Shown here one piece after another: positions 12,311-26,239 of a DNA stretch of 64,000 nt; within the stretch, counting starts at the first letter, position 1; each line of letters begins with the position of its first letter. The DNA is taken from NCBI RefSeq assembly GCF_051020975.1, contig NC_135036.1:6882001-6946000 (forward strand). Reading direction: 5' to 3'. The translations under genes and the position numbers were made by a program. The notes beneath the pieces were generated by a model. It ran no database searches. It saw only the letters and a program-made list of their open reading frames with translations, and was not told the origin of the DNA. The stretch is from Osmia lignaria lignaria (lineage: Eukaryota; Arthropoda; Insecta; Hymenoptera; Megachilidae).

Positions 12311-12402
12311 AGGTTAGTTTGACGCCATTTTGATTTCTATCTGTAATCTGATTGGTCTGTATGAAGAGGCATCAAAATGGCGCCGAAAAAACTAACCTAA
12401 CT
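12311..12402. repeat. Short hairpin element (imperfect inverted repeat)
   Basis: AGGTTAGTTTGACGCCATTT and GAT on the left pair with ATCAAAATGGCGCCGAAAAA and ACTAACCT on the right, around a loop of about 35 bp. The perfectly paired core is ATCAAAATGGCG against CGCCATTTTGAT. The shape is that of a miniature inverted-repeat element or a folded RNA. No target-site duplication is evident. Confidence 0.65.
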
Positions 12403-12489
12403 TAACTATATTAGTATTCTAATGAATCCTGGAAATCCAGCACATCCTGAATTTTTATGTACAGACAAGAAAATGATCTTCGAAGGAGA

Positions 12490-12930
12490 AGCAATGACCA
12501 AACATTTACGATGCTAGATCAGCTTCCTTGGACGTGCTAAATTGATCCTAATCTTATTGTTGTAAGCCGGAGCTTAAGTTGAAACTATTTTCATCGGCTC
12601 TGGATAGCCGATCGGTGACACGAGCAAGAAGCAGCGAATTTGCTTAAGTGCCACTAAGTAGAGGCCCAAGGTATGAGGAATGAGGTTGTATCTATCGAGG
12701 ATACAGGTGAATGGGCAATACAGCGATACGGTTTGTGTACCGAAACGTGCTTATACAGGTATCTAGAGTACTGTTTATCGACACTCACGAGAGGCTAGAT
12801 CGTGACTCCCAAGACTAACAGAGATGCAAATGAGTATCCTATATCACATCGAGGATGCGTTCATAGACAATGAACCGACGTCCGGGCGTCGTTGTCCTAG
12901 GGAGATTACATAAGATCTAAACCTACCCAT
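12490..12930. other. Compact GC-richer island with several small hairpins, unidentified
   Basis: A block of about 440 bp that stands out from its AT-rich surroundings. It contains short perfect stems: ATCGGCT/AGCCGAT near 12592-12612, TATC/GATA around a short loop near 12690, CGGT/ACCG near 12728, and GACG/CGTC near 12879-12893. No open frame of note is present. It could be a structured noncoding RNA, a conserved regulatory element or part of an old retroelement. I do not recognise it. Confidence 0.35.
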
Positions 12931-14030
12931 TGTGTAAAATAAATTTTTTGGAGAACTAAGAAACTCTGATATTCGCAGATAGAAAATTTATATCACAAAT
13001 AAATAGAACAATTTATATGATCCTTTATTAATTATAATTCAATTAAATAGCAGTAAAATTTTCATTATAAAATAATACACTTCAGCATATTTTTGTAAGA
13101 AAATATGAAAATGTATATTTCCATAAATATTCAGAGTCTATTATTACGTTGAATACCGTAGGGGTTGCAGCTGGCCATTCCAGCAAATTAGATAATTATA
13201 ATAAAAGAAAAATATTGTTACTATTATAAAGTATGCAAGGTAGCAAATTGAAATTTAAAAATTAACTACCCCTATTCTTAATACACATGCCTTATACCAT
13301 ATGGATGAAAAAATTCAAAGATTCTAATGAAATTAAACAGTACCAAAAGAATCTTGTTAGAAAGTATTAAACGACATCATAATAGTAAGTAGCATCGACT
13401 ATTATCAGTTTGCGGATCCTTGCTGTACAAATGTAACGCTTAATTTAAATCTGATTGCGATTTAATCGTGGCCCGAATCTAATGTTCTTTTAATTGAATC
13501 CGCAGTTAACCTCTACTTTATCACTGGTACTAATTTCAACGGTATCCTCGCCACGATTCAAACCGCGGTTAAAGCTTAACGTTACGCACCAATTAGCATA
13601 CAAGTTGAATATTATATTCGGCCGGGAACGTGAGCTACTTTCATTACTAGGACGGTTAAATGCAGAAAGATCCTCCTGGACGATGCTAATTAGTCATGGC
13701 AAGAAGTCTCCAGCCGCTGCATTATTTCTCTGGGCGCAAAGCGTTTAAATACTTCAACCTTGCTCACTGTGATTGCATTTCGTGTTTCCAACGTTTGTTT
13801 TGATTAACGAGTACATAAACCCTGACCTAACTCTGACCTAACACGAAATACCGTTGAAGACAGCTTCCAACGTAAGCTTACCGGCTTAACAAGCTGACAT
13901 AAGGGGTAGTACAAGCATAGAGCAGCTTCGCTAACTATTCTTACTTCTGGCATAACAATTTTTTCGAACAAGCTTATAAGAAATTATCATTGGTTTAACA
14001 AGAATTTTTCTCGGGTGGATCAAACCCCTT
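12931..14030. other. Noncoding stretch, nothing identified
   Basis: AT-rich up to 13380, then a GC-richer patch to about 13960 with an 84-codon open frame on the plus strand (13494-13748) that has no recognisable domain. No transcript structure can be proposed. Confidence 0.45.
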
Positions 14031-14031
14031 A

Positions 14032-14400
14032 GAAATTTAGGAATCTTAAAATTTTAAAATTTAGGAGTTTAGAAATATAGAAATATAGAAATTTAAAAAT
14101 TTAGAAATATAGAAATTTAGAAATTTAGAAATTTAGAAATATAGAAATTTATAAAATTAGAAGATTAGAAAATTGGAAAATTAGAAATTTAGAAATATAG
14201 AAATATAGAAATTTACAAAATTAGAAGATTAGAAAATTGGAAAATTAGAAATTTAGAAATATAGAAATATAGAAATTTACAAAATTAGAAGATTAGAAAA
14301 TTGGAACATTAGAAATTTAGAAATATAGAAATATAGAAATTTACAAAACTAGAGGATTAGAAAATTGGAAAATTAGAAAATTAGAAACTCTGGAATTTGG
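14032..14400. repeat. AT-rich minisatellite (AGAAATTTAGAAATATAG type)
   Basis: An inner array of a 10-bp-like step (GAAATTTAGAAATATA) contains higher-order copies of AAATTTACAAAATTAGAAGA followed by TTAGAAAATTGG, starting near 14210, 14272 and 14338 (62-66 bp apart). No stop-free coding frame is implied. Confidence 0.85.
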
Positions 14401-15799
14401 GAATCTTAGGAATCTAAAATAATGAAAATCTGCAGCTCTATAATTCTGAAATTCTAGACTTTTAAAGTAGTGGCGGACCCAATCGACATGGGGGTGGGAG
14501 CAGGTCGAACCTAACCCGTAGAGGGCTAAAGAAATTTCTTTTTATTTCTTCGATTCACTTAAAAAACAATCCCACAATTTTCTATTGTTTTCCATGCAAA
14601 CGCTTTTGGATAAAACTTTCCATTGTTTGCACTTTTATTATACAGTCTACCCATAGTTTCCTTTTTTCGCTTAAAATGACTGCTACCATGTATGATCGAT
14701 CATATTTTTCAACGAGTATAAAACCAAAACATAAAGCTGAACAACAGAATGATAGAGATTTTTAAGCACGCCACGTATTTACACTCACGTGCGTTGAATT
14801 AACCAGCGGTTACTGCGGATAACCGCTGAAATTCTACCAGCCGAATAAATGTCATGATATAACGTTCGGAAACGTACTATGAATGCCACAGCAGTTGCGT
14901 ATGTACTCGAGCGTTTTGTAAATATATTGATCCCTCAAAAAACAGGGTGGATTGAACCGGCTATAATTCTCAATTTAAACCGAACTAGTTCAAAGTATTC
15001 CAGAGAAATTGCAACCTTTCGATGTTATAATAAAATCATCCGAAACTACATAATATTATTTCATAAATTTACTGGTTTACCTGAAATTCAACAGCAATTT
15101 CAATATACTCTGTTTCATTTAACCGATCAAACGAAGGTTTCATTCATTTTCATACAATTAATATCATGTATTATAATTTGTTTAATCGTTTCATTAAAAG
15201 GAAAATTTTCACAAATATGATGAAGTCTTATTATGAAGTAGAATTTCATCGTACACGAAAAATGTTATTGGTATTTGAAGAATATACGGTTTTTGAAAGC
15301 TGATCATTCACAGGGTACGATCAAAAGAAATCTTCAACCTCTTATTCTTCCAATCGAAATCAATAGACTTTTTAAACGCTCAGATTTTCGAAAAATTTTA
15401 TAATTAAACCGGCGTTCAATCAAACATCGAGCGAGAGCTCAAGCCCCGTTGCATTCAGGAATCATAAATGTCTAATAAAAAAGCTGGCTGCGTTTGGAGT
15501 ATTCAGACGCATTAAGCACCTTTTGCTCTCTTTCCAAATATCGAATTGACTAGCAATAAAAATCAGAAGTACTCGTATAGCGAGAGAGCAAATATTGGGA
15601 CGCAACCGCAATAAAATTTAAGCATCCTCAAAGATAGTTTACGATAGCAAAATTCTCTATCCGAGTGACACGCGTTTGAAATACACGCAGTGCGTGCAAT
15701 GATTTTCCTCTTGTAATAAAAATTTTCATTGCCAGCCAAAGTATACTTGTTTCGCTTTTATCCTTTTCTCGTTAAACCTAAGATATATTTTTAGTAAAC
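14401..15799. other. Noncoding stretch, nothing identified
   Basis: Apart from a short G-rich patch at 14470-14520 (GTGGCGGACC), the stretch is AT-rich. A 113-codon plus frame (14879-15220) is rich in isoleucine, asparagine and lysine as expected from random AT-rich sequence, and it has no recognisable domain. Confidence 0.45.
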
Positions 15800-15976
15800 A
15801 CCATAGGCTACCAGACTAAGACTCCTGGGATCCTCTTTGAGGTCCGCCTCGATAAACTTGGTTTGAAAATTGAAATTTATTCTAAATAAAATTAACAGTA
15901 AAAAATTTCATTAAATATTTTTTGATATAGTAAAAGGGAGGCTTTGAAGGGGGATTATTGAAAAGTGGAGGTGCAA
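15800..15976 (+). repeat. Dispersed repeat family R1, copy 1
   Basis: Contains GATAAACTTGGTTTGAAAAT, then an A-rich middle, then TTTTTGATATAGTAAAAGGG and a G-rich tail. The same order occurs in reverse complement at 61240-61440. A weaker relative lies at 27130-27370. Confidence 0.7.
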
Positions 15977-18900
15977 CCCTTCAGCGTTTCCTATTGCATT
16001 TCTAAAAAATATAGTATCTTTTCAACTATTCAATTTTTTCTAATTAAATTAAAAGAAGAGATAATTATACAAAACACCCTGTACATACCGTGTACTCTAC
16101 GAATGCAAACTAATCTTAAGTCGCCGTTCTGTATGCTATAACCGTACAAGAAGTACGCGGTAAGTTGGTTGAAGGGGTAATGCAGTGCACAATGAATACA
16201 TTAATTGCATAATTCTAAGGTTTCCGCTGCTTAAAGACAACCACTTATCCGATCTTCCCTGTCTTCTCCCGGTGCAACTGGCTCCGGTACTCGCGTTATA
16301 TATGCAGATTCCTGGCCGAATTCGGTGTAATGGTTCACTGCTATCCTACCTTTCTCTCTTTCTCTGCGAGGAGCAACGGGCTAATGCTGGCACAGTTAGG
16401 CGGCGCCGACCCCAATTCAACGTGCACACCCCCGTCCCGAAAATTCATTAAGCAATTGTGATTTCATCCACCACCACTTTTACGGATGGTCCATTTTTAT
16501 GTTAACTCGTAAAGAGACTTTCTCCGTGCTTGTGTAAGTACTGCTTTCATCAGCAATACGATTCGGACTACCCATGATCGTTCTCAGTTTGATCATTATC
16601 ATTTTCCATACTATGGAACAACGTTTTGGAACAGTTAAGGAGTTAGGAAAAAATATGAGACCACCCCTGGAGTATAAATTCATTACCTTCACATTTTATT
16701 ACTCACTGAGTTGTTTAGTGAAATTCTATTAATAATAATTTTTTAATCGAGGTAATGAGCCAATATTAATTTGTTATTTAAAATTACAATTTCAAAAACT
16801 AAATTTTTTTCATAAGAATATAGAAATAGAAAAATAGAGAAATTTTCATAAAAATGTGAAAGTAATGAAACTTGAAGAGAATCATAATTTTGTTCATTTG
16901 GAATGCATAGAATTAAAATAACATTCAGGAGCAATTAATTAATCACGAAGAATCGTGTATTATTCTCCTAATTTTTTTCATTTAACTTAAAAGCAAACAT
17001 GTTAATTTCCTAATCCGAGTCACGTGTTCTGGATGATAATTCTGGTTAATATGAAAGCAAGCCCAGAACATAACCGGGATACGAATTTTAGATGTTCACG
17101 AGCAAAGTCTGGATGCTCTGTGGATTATTCTCTTTCATCATGAATATTCCAAAGGAGCTACTGAAAATTCTACAAACGCTTGCAGTTTTGTATTAACCGA
17201 CTTTCATTTTAAGAATACAGACATCTATTACAATCTATAGAAGCAATTAAAAATATAAAAATCATCAAACGTGTTCTCTGAATAAAACGACTTTCTTTAA
17301 CAAGAAATATTTCAGAATTATATTCTCGTGGAATTAAAATTACGACGTCTTCGTTTCTAATTTGAGATTCATTTTTTCAGAGTACACAGTTTCTCGCGAA
17401 TCTTTTCTATTCTCGTTATCTTAACAAAGTTGAGAACGAATTAAGCGTTGCTTACGTTATTTCAACATTTTCCGAGTTACGCGTTTGATGCTTGCTCGAG
17501 GATTTTATTTATCTCGCAGAAAGAGAAATTTTATCCTGAAACAAGAACAGCCCTTTTAATATGTGCAGTTCACGGTGAATGCATGTTTGTACGGATAAAA
17601 CTTTTCCGGTTTTCCATTTTCATCTGAAAAATCTACCGTCTCCAACGACAGATCGTTGATTTATAAATATAATAAAATTGTTATTCGATAAAGGGAAGAA
17701 AGTTGTGAAGAAACGTTGTAATTGTTCGTGATTAAAATCGACAAGGGAAAAGTCGGAAGAAGAAAACAATCGTTTCCATTAACCGACATAACGTTGCCTG
17801 TAATTCCGTAGATTGAAACTGAAGGCATTTCGTAGCAACGGCGGAGCAATGAAAACGCTCGTCAAACTAAATTTTCAATTCGCGAGGTAGAATTTCGTTT
17901 CGCGTTTGTACAATGACTGAAGACCTGGCTCTTCCGGCAACGCTTACTTAAGATGGAGAAACGTAAATTTTAGATGCGCCCATCTTTCATTGCGTTAAAG
18001 ATAAGGTAATCAGAAGTACAGAATGGAAGTATGAATTGCTTTTCTGATTTCCCTTATTTAAAATAAGTACATAAATATCGTTCTGAAGTTCATAATGCTG
18101 GCAACGTTTCCAGCAGCAATCTTGTGACAAGAAGTTCTCATTATTTCCTCTACGCTTTTCAATTTGCATTATGGAGATTTGAAAAATAAAATATTTAAAA
18201 ATTAGTTACATATTTATATAGTAACAGTAAAATAAATTTACATTTAATTTCTTTAAAATATTTTCTTTTATCAAGGTATTATTAGGTGTGCAAATTAATT
18301 TGATATTTTATACCTTTTTAATTACTATTTTAATTAATATAATTTGGATAACGTGTTTCTTTAATTTTCATTACCCCTTTAAGCACAGGAATATCCGTAT
18401 ATTATGAGACTAAAGTACACATACTAACAGGTAACAAGAAACCTTTTAACAGATGCACACACTGTTTATATACATATGTATTTAAAAGCAGTTGTTTCTG
18501 TAAGAGGATTGTAGGGCGTTTGAAGTAGCTATTAAAAAATTCAATGAAATCGAATAAAAAAGTTGTCGGTAAGAGACTGTAAAGCGTTTACGAGATCAGA
18601 AAAATCCGATTATAATTTTGCCTTTATACTAACAGCGCCCTTGCTTATTGCAGCTGCAAAATGTTCTGTTAAATGTTGCCGAACTCCTCTCGTTCTCTCC
18701 TTTTGTTTCCCTCAAAATGAAATTTAATGCTCCCCTGAGAGATACCGTAATCAGCCTACGTGTGGTTTAATCGTGGTTTAATATACATTTGATGGATTTA
18801 TTAATCGATATTTTTCATTGACACGGTATAAACTTCCATCAGATAATAGTAAATGCATTTAAATTAGTATAATTTTTTTTTAAATTATTTTTTTCAAGAT

Positions 18901-21900
18901 CACCTCTGTTCCTTAATTGAAATCAAAATAATTAAAAACTTAGAAGTTGTATTCTCCAAAATTTATTCGAATGAATTTTTTTAGAAGAATTTCTATTTCG
19001 ACAGTTTGATTTTTAATTAAATATTTATTCGATTGAAGTTTAATAAAAAGAGTTTGATTCACTGCAGGTTTTATTGACACAGCGGATTTTTAAATGGAAG
19101 CTTTATGACACAAAAATTAAAACGAATATCCTGAATATTAATCTTCGTCGTTTTTTGAACAGGTTTTTATAGTCACAAAATTCACGATACTGTAATTAAG
19201 AAATATCTCATTGATTATCAATTTTCCACGATATATATGATAAATCGTTCGGACCAGTGAATCGATACGTAGATAATGAAATCCCCAATTTAAATTGACT
19301 TTAATAAACAGAGATATGAAGGTAGAACAATTTTATCTAAATTGAAATCTCTACCTTTCGGTCAAAGTAATTCAGAGATCGATTATTATTTCATTCTTTA
19401 TTTCGCAACAACGAACCTTTTATAATCTTGTAATCTGATTTCCTCTTATTGCACAAATATGAAATGAAAATATTCCAGATTTATTGCTTCTTTTATGCGC
19501 CTCTGTCAAGGTTTGTTTCTGCGTGATTAATTTTCTCCCTCATTGCAAGTTTTAATCATTCTATTATTTATTAAACGGAAATGTGAATAAAAAGTTTAAT
19601 ATACATTTTATTCGTCACGGAGATTCAACGTCGACTACAATTTTTGTTGAAAGGAGAAATTTTCATTATTATAAAAAAAAAGAAATTAAACATTAATAGA
19701 TAATATAGAAGCCGTGAATTTACCTAACACTCAAGTAGTTAGAAAAATTTTTGCAATAATATGCAATTAGATAATTATTTAATTTATCGTTGTTGTATGA
19801 TTATTTGAATTTTTTCAGAATTCTGTAATCAGAACGTAGCTGGCCCATTTACAGATATTAAAAGTGAGTCACGGCTGTTCCTTAAAAAATATCGGTAAAA
19901 ATATTTTCATGATTTTTTCTCATCGCCTAGTTAAAACTGGGACATCATAAGTACCGTCGAGCATTTAAACGTTATTCTCAAATCTACTTTACGGAGACGA
20001 AATTTCGAATATGGAAAAGGGATAGCAACGCAAAAGAAACAACAAGAATGAAAGTGACGTGAGGTTGAAAATGTTGGAGAAAAAAGAATGTAAAGAAACA
20101 CCAGGGTGGTTCCTTTATCGCGTTTGATTTGCAAATGAACCCTGCGGAGAGATTTCTCAACAATGAACTTTGATTTATTCCGCTCGGCCACATTTTATTT
20201 GGCAGTTAGCCAACTTATAAAATCTCTATACCGTACATTCCTAATTTTCGTTATTCCACGCCTTATAAATTCTTGTAAGTTAAAAAAAGAAAAATGTTTA
20301 TTTAAAAGAATTATTTATTTATTTATCTATTTGTAAGCTGTGTCACTGATGTATCTATTGTTTGTTAAATTGTTCTAATTCCATTTTAAAAAATAGCAAG
20401 TCTAAATATAGAATGGTAGTTGAAATACAATATTCGTGATGCATTTTTAAACATCGTGACTGGATAGAAAGTAATATCCATAATGGATGTTTCAAATCTC
20501 AGAAAAGAATAAAACGATAAGTAGTCTTTTATCATATAATTAGTTCCAGGATTATTTAAATAAATCGAAATCTCACAGCAGGAAAAATCTGATATTTAAT
20601 TAAAATTTTAATTATAATATTATTCTTCTTGAAGAGTAACTCCCTTCAAAGGAATTCCTTTGTTTCAAATCTACTATTGTTTATTATATTTTAATAAATG
20701 CAATTTCATCTTTTCCTAATAAATTTGTCAACTTTCACGATACGTTTCAATTATCAATTAATTAATTTTAATTGGTTTAATTTTCTTTTATTAATTGCTA
20801 CTGACATTGAAATTTTCTAATATAGAAATAAAAAAAAAGAATAAAAAGCAAATAGAAAGAAGTCGAGTCGAAAGGATTAAACACCCTAATAATTAAAAGA
20901 ATATCAATTTAATGAACAGTTTTATACGCGCAGTTCTGTATAAAATCGCAAATCAACTTCTCGGATGCAAATAACTGCAACTATAAATTACAACCAAGTA
21001 ATTTCCACATAACCTCGCGATAACGGAAGTATCTGGGGAGAACAAGCAATATGAGCGTTACCAGAGTGTAGATATATGAAATGGTTTAAATTGCACACGT
21101 ATCACACTGTTCATGACTGCATAAAACCGAGTTATGAATTTGTTTGTTTCTGATACACTCTTCAAAAACTAACCAAATATAATAGCTCGAAATGAAAATC
21201 AATTGTATTTATTTCATACAATGTTCTGTCTACTTCCTTGAAATTATACCTACACTTTTTTCCAATAAATTAATAAAAATGTACAGTGACGAGTAAACTA
21301 CATTCAGAGAAAGGATATTTTTAATGTTTCATGCGAACCATTTCTCATTTCCCTTTTTGTAATTCCTGGAAAATTTCTCTCTACTACAGTCTATCTCGTA
21401 ATTTTTTCTATCTGCGTTAGTAAAGTCAGTCGAGACACTAAATCCATGGTACAGCTAGTCAGATGCAAAATATAATACCTTTGTCTCGGTGCAGAAATGT
21501 GCGAATGAATACTTGCTTGACACTTTACTTTGAAAAATTGAATTCCTTAATGAAAATTTATCAACACATAGGAATTATTTAAAAAAATAATTCCACTATT
21601 ATTATCATTATTTTTTTTAAAATTATGAATTAATTTTAAACAGTAAGTACCTTTTACAACACATTATTGACTTTTTGCTTTTTATTCAAGTATACTTACT
21701 ATGATGATACGAATTTCTTTTCAGCTGTAATACTACACGCATTGAAAGCTTTAAACGAATACACAGGGACCGTACTTGAAGCTTGTTACTCTTATAAACA
21801 TCAAAGTAAACACTTCAAACAACTTTAAAAAGCGTGGGTTATGTTTTCTTATTCTTGTTACCCTTTGAAGAAAACAAGAATACATTTTGCTCTTCGTTTT

Positions 21901-21949
21901 GGCTAAAGATAATATTTATAAAAGCTGACATTTATTATTTTGCTTGAAG
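15977..21949. other. Noncoding stretch, nothing identified
   Basis: AT-rich with one GC-richer patch at 16240-16460 that holds an 88-codon plus frame without a recognisable domain. There are milder patches at 17380-17960 and 18600-18780. No splice-linked frames, RNA genes or clear repeats were identified. Confidence 0.4.
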
Positions 21950-22040
21950 GGTCAAAATTATGGATGTAGGTTTCCCTAAGGAAAATAGCGGAATAGAGGA
22001 AACAGGAATTCTTAAAATCTTAATTTTGACCATTTTAATA
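21950..22040 (-). repeat. Dispersed repeat family R2, copy 1 (reverse)
   Basis: The reverse complement reads GGTCAAAATTAAGATTTTAA, then a short variable segment, then ATTTTCCTTAGGGAAACC. It matches 27881-27955 and 31918-31997 in opposite orientation. Confidence 0.7.
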
Positions 22041-24712
22041 TTAAAAGTGATTTTAGAAGTAAGCCGGAAAAGCCATTTTGCCATTTTACCATTTTTCCTG
22101 GGAAGCCAATTATGCAGTTTCAAAATTTTGTAATGCTACTATTTTTATTTCTCGTTTATTTCGCATGAAGGGTTGCTGGATAGCAATTTGGAAATTGAGG
22201 ATAACTTCAATTTTGTAAATGGAATATAGGATTAATTTTTATATTTTCATTTAGTCCTCCAAAAGTTATTTAGAATTTCTGATCGAACCAAATATAGTAT
22301 ATTTACCAGGTAGATATGAAATTTATTGCAATGAAACGTGAGACAAAAATCGCATTTGAAAGGAGAAATCTAATAAAGATTAGAGAAGAGTCATTTTTTT
22401 TCATACATTTGGTACTTCGTTGTAGATGCTCAGTTGGTAAATGTCTCTGTACGTAGCACATACTGAAGTAATGAGAACAAGTTGGACCGTTATTAATTGT
22501 AGACGCGGCAGTGCACGCTTTTAATTAATGTTCTTTTAATTAAGGCCATAATTATGACTGGTGTACTATAGATGCTTTCCTGTGTTCTCACAGCTTCGTA
22601 CAAGAATCTCTACGTTCGCTTCTATCCTGAATTTCTCCCCTTTTTCTAAGCTGCCTTTTATCGTATTCTGTAATCGCCTTGAGGTATACTGATGTTGGAA
22701 AAATAGTCATCTCTTTTTCCTGTGCTACACGTGAAAGCCAAAGGACGTACCTAAAGCTAACAACATTTTAAGCCCTAAGTATTTTCTGAACGGATTATTT
22801 ATCTTCATAAAAGCAATGATCTTTGATATCAATTTGAAATATAATTAGAGATGATATATATAGCAAAGACTAAGATTCATGTCAATTTTCACCCAGACCT
22901 AGATATATTTTCAATAATTTAATTTTCTTCAGTAATTAAGCGCATTTAATTAATTTTTTTTTCACGTGGTTGAACCTCAATTTAAATAATAATTTGTGGT
23001 TGTTGTGTAAGGTAGACAATAGGTGTGCTTAGTTCGCATTACATAATGAAATCTTATACTATTATAGGAACCGCCACAACCAAGATTTGGATATTAATAA
23101 CGCTGAACAACCAATCCTCTTTGATGTGCGAAAACCATTGTAATCCTACAATCTGGTTCACAGACCGATCATTGTATGCATTATCAAAGGGCCGGTATCG
23201 ATTATAATTCCCTCTAATCAGGATGCAAAGTAACGGTTAGTGTTAGTTTCAGCATCCAATGCTGATGGTACGTCACGAACTACATATATGGACGTGGACT
23301 CGAAAAATATTGTCAATTATCCTTAATTGCCATAATATGAAAATTTATTCAACAATAGATTACGTATTATTTCATAATCTTTGTGCAATCAAGGAAATTA
23401 GCTCTTCGCCTTTGTTCATTGACAAAAATTATAAAAAAATGTTAGTATGGCTTGAAATGCACGAGTTTTTCTAAGGTACCAAGAAGATGGTTAAGCACAG
23501 CATGAAAAACCTTTTTCATCTTTGAAATTACTCAACTGAGAACCCAAAGTACTTGCGAGAATAACGAATTGCACAAACAAGGTGCCATAATGAACAGAAG
23601 TACTAGCTTTATGTCGGTTCAAAGCAACGAAACTTTTAATGAGAAACATTCTTTGTCTTCGTGTAAATTTTCAAGTGCCAATGAGCTTTAATGTCAGCAC
23701 TTAATGTTATTATAAATGAATAAAATAATATAATTTTCACCATTAATGTCTACATTTTTTAAAACCTTTTCACTGTTTCATTTTAATGAATTTTGTAATA
23801 AAAATTGTGGAAACAATGTTATTATGCAGAAAGTAAAATATGATTGTTGATTTAATCAAATATTTCATTTAATATCAAATTAAAATTAAGGAAATTACTT
23901 ATTTCGAACGTTCATATTGGTCGCATAATTATTCGACAGTAATTTTACATTCGTATTTAGCACGAGTTATGAACTTTTTCAACTCTTTTCCCAACGATTA
24001 TTAAAGCCCATTTGATTGTTCCGCATTGAATTATTCCGGCATCGCTCGTTATTTCGTATTCTTTTATTCTCGTTTTCTTACTAAAGTTGGGTTAACGATA
24101 AAATATTATTACTTTCGTCCGGAACTTGCTGCTCAACACTACATTCATTTTAATCATATAAATGTAAGCTTAATAACTGAACTCGGAATATCAAGAGAAA
24201 ATGTTCTGTACTGTACTTTTTGTAATTCAAACTTACTTTTTCTCAGAATAATAATGATAAAAATTTTAGTTTCAATTTCTTCATCTTTGCAATCAAATGA
24301 ATTATAAAATACTGTATTCCTTGTATATTTCAGAATGTACCTGTTATTAAATAAAATTAAATGTTTCGATAGAAATATATTTCTATTAAAATCTATAACC
24401 ATTTATTTATTTTTGTCACATACCTTGGCTGAAAATAAAGTATAACCATTTTTATTTTGTTACCATGATACACCTTATAATGGGCTGAAAATAATGGAAA
24501 AACTATAATTACAGTGGTCGTTACTTGTTCGTATTAAGCCATTGTGGTAATGCAGCATTAAGTATAATTCACGTCTACTACATTCACACCTGGTCTTATT
24601 AACGTACATGTTACGGACATATTTATTAACACAGTTAAGTAAATGGAGAGTAAGATATAAATCAAAAGTATTAACCCTTAATCGGTGCGATGCAATTTCT
24701 ATTGTATTAACA
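22041..24712. other. Noncoding stretch, nothing identified
   Basis: AT-rich sequence with a slightly GC-richer patch near 22420-22760. Short frames (23025-23207, 23259-23474, 24026-24307) carry no recognisable domain. Confidence 0.4.
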
Positions 24713-25130
24713 GTAAGTTCATTGAGACAGGATTTCTTGACATAAAAGTATCACCAAATAATACTTATGACACATCAATTTAAAGCTTAAAGTTTGGCAA
24801 ACATTACTATATAATCGATTCATCGAGATTCTTAATACAAAGTGGCTGATTAATAAAAAGTTTGTATTTCCCAGTAGTATAGCTCAATGAAAAATCAGCC
24901 ATTGTGTAAGTAATTGAGATACGATTTAATGACATAAAAATATTACCAAATATCTATTATGACACATCAATTTAAAGCTTAAAGTGTGGCAAACATTGCC
25001 ATATAATCGATTCATTAATATTTTTAATACAAAATGGCTGATTCTTCATTGAAAGGACTGACAATTGGTACCTCCCAGTAGTATAGCTCAACCAAAAGTC
25101 AGACTACTTGTATAAACACTTATGTAGACA
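24713..25130 (-). repeat. MITE-like family M1, two tandem units of about 192 bp
   Basis: ATTGAGACAGGATTT at 24721 and ATTGAGATACGATTT at 24913 start two head-to-tail copies. Both contain GACATAAAA, CTTATGACACATCAATTTAA or a close variant, AAGCTTAAAGT, then a GTGGCTGATT or ATGGCTGATT block, then CCCAGTAGTATAGCTCAA. The reverse complement matches the arms of the inverted-repeat elements at 35960-36280 and 50234-50550 and the tandem units at 51490-51970. Confidence 0.75.
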
Positions 25131-26239
25131 TTTTTACTAAACTTCAAGCAACAAAATATGTTTCTATAAGTACTATTCTCGGGTAATTTTGAAATAAATT
25201 TTCTATTTTTAAAAATTGGCCATTTGACATAATACATTTGCATTTGCAAATTAGTTTCTATGCAGCATACTAATATATGTGTATATTCTACTGATACACC
25301 ATTCCCATTAAAAAATATAGACTATCTTAATTATGAATTGAGAATGGTCATGGCCAATTCATAATTACTGATCGTTCATACGATTCTGAATACCATAATT
25401 TTATTATTTCTCATTCGACACAAAGGAAATTCTTCAGAATCTCAATTTCATGGTACATTCGTTCACTCTCGGAGCTCGAATAACAGGAAATAATAAATTG
25501 AATAATTACTGACCCGTATGAATATTGCCTGAAAACATGCTAAAGGTAACCGAAAATACATAAAGCTCCCGTTTCGTGTCATAAGGTCTTGCCAGCACCA
25601 TTGCTAACAGTATGAAAAGAAAACGTTGGACAATGAAGAAGCTGTTGAAAGAATGTTGAATAAAGAAAGGAATATTGTAACGGACGGGGCATAGACAGTG
25701 AAGGTAGTGTCATAATCGCGATTGTACGGTACAGTTAAAGCAGCAAGGAATATGATACGAAAACCAGAGAAGAATTGGGCCGACGTGAAACGATGCCCGC
25801 CTACAACCGGTCTAGGTAAATGCGGAAACCGTTAAAAGAAAATATCGCGAGATCGTGCGTAAATGGATTGTTCGTTGTAATCACTATGAAAGCCACAGAA
25901 AGCGGAGCCACCATCAAGTTAAACGGGGATCGAAAGAAAAGGCGAACACGAACGAAAGAAGAAAAAAGGGTTGAAGGTGCAATAACCTGGCACGGTCTTT
26001 CTTTCTTTTTTTTCACAGAATCTGCTCCCATTGTTGTTTGGGACTCGTTTAAACGTAACCACGATGAAAAGATATTTTCTCCTTGGTTTTTGGACATAAC
26101 ATTTGCCTCGATGTTTCTTATTATTCTGTCACCGATGAATCATTTTCTCGGTTGCAGCTTAAAGAATTCCTAACAAAGCAACGATGTTAACATATTTTAT
26201 AGAGGTATAAAGTTTGGGATATACGATTCTCTGCAGGCG
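25131..26239. other. Noncoding stretch, nothing identified
   Basis: AT-rich, then a GC-richer block at 25550-26170 with overlapping open frames on both strands (25820-26173 on +, 25801-26097 on -). Neither has a recognisable domain. The block could be a regulatory or unrecognised transcribed element. Confidence 0.4.

Noticed and set aside
14879..15220. 113-codon plus-strand frame
   Set aside because: Isoleucine-, asparagine- and lysine-rich with no domain, as expected for AT-rich noncoding sequence.
25820..26173. 117-codon plus-strand frame
   Set aside because: It has an equally open overlapping frame on the other strand (25801-26097), no domain and no splice partners.
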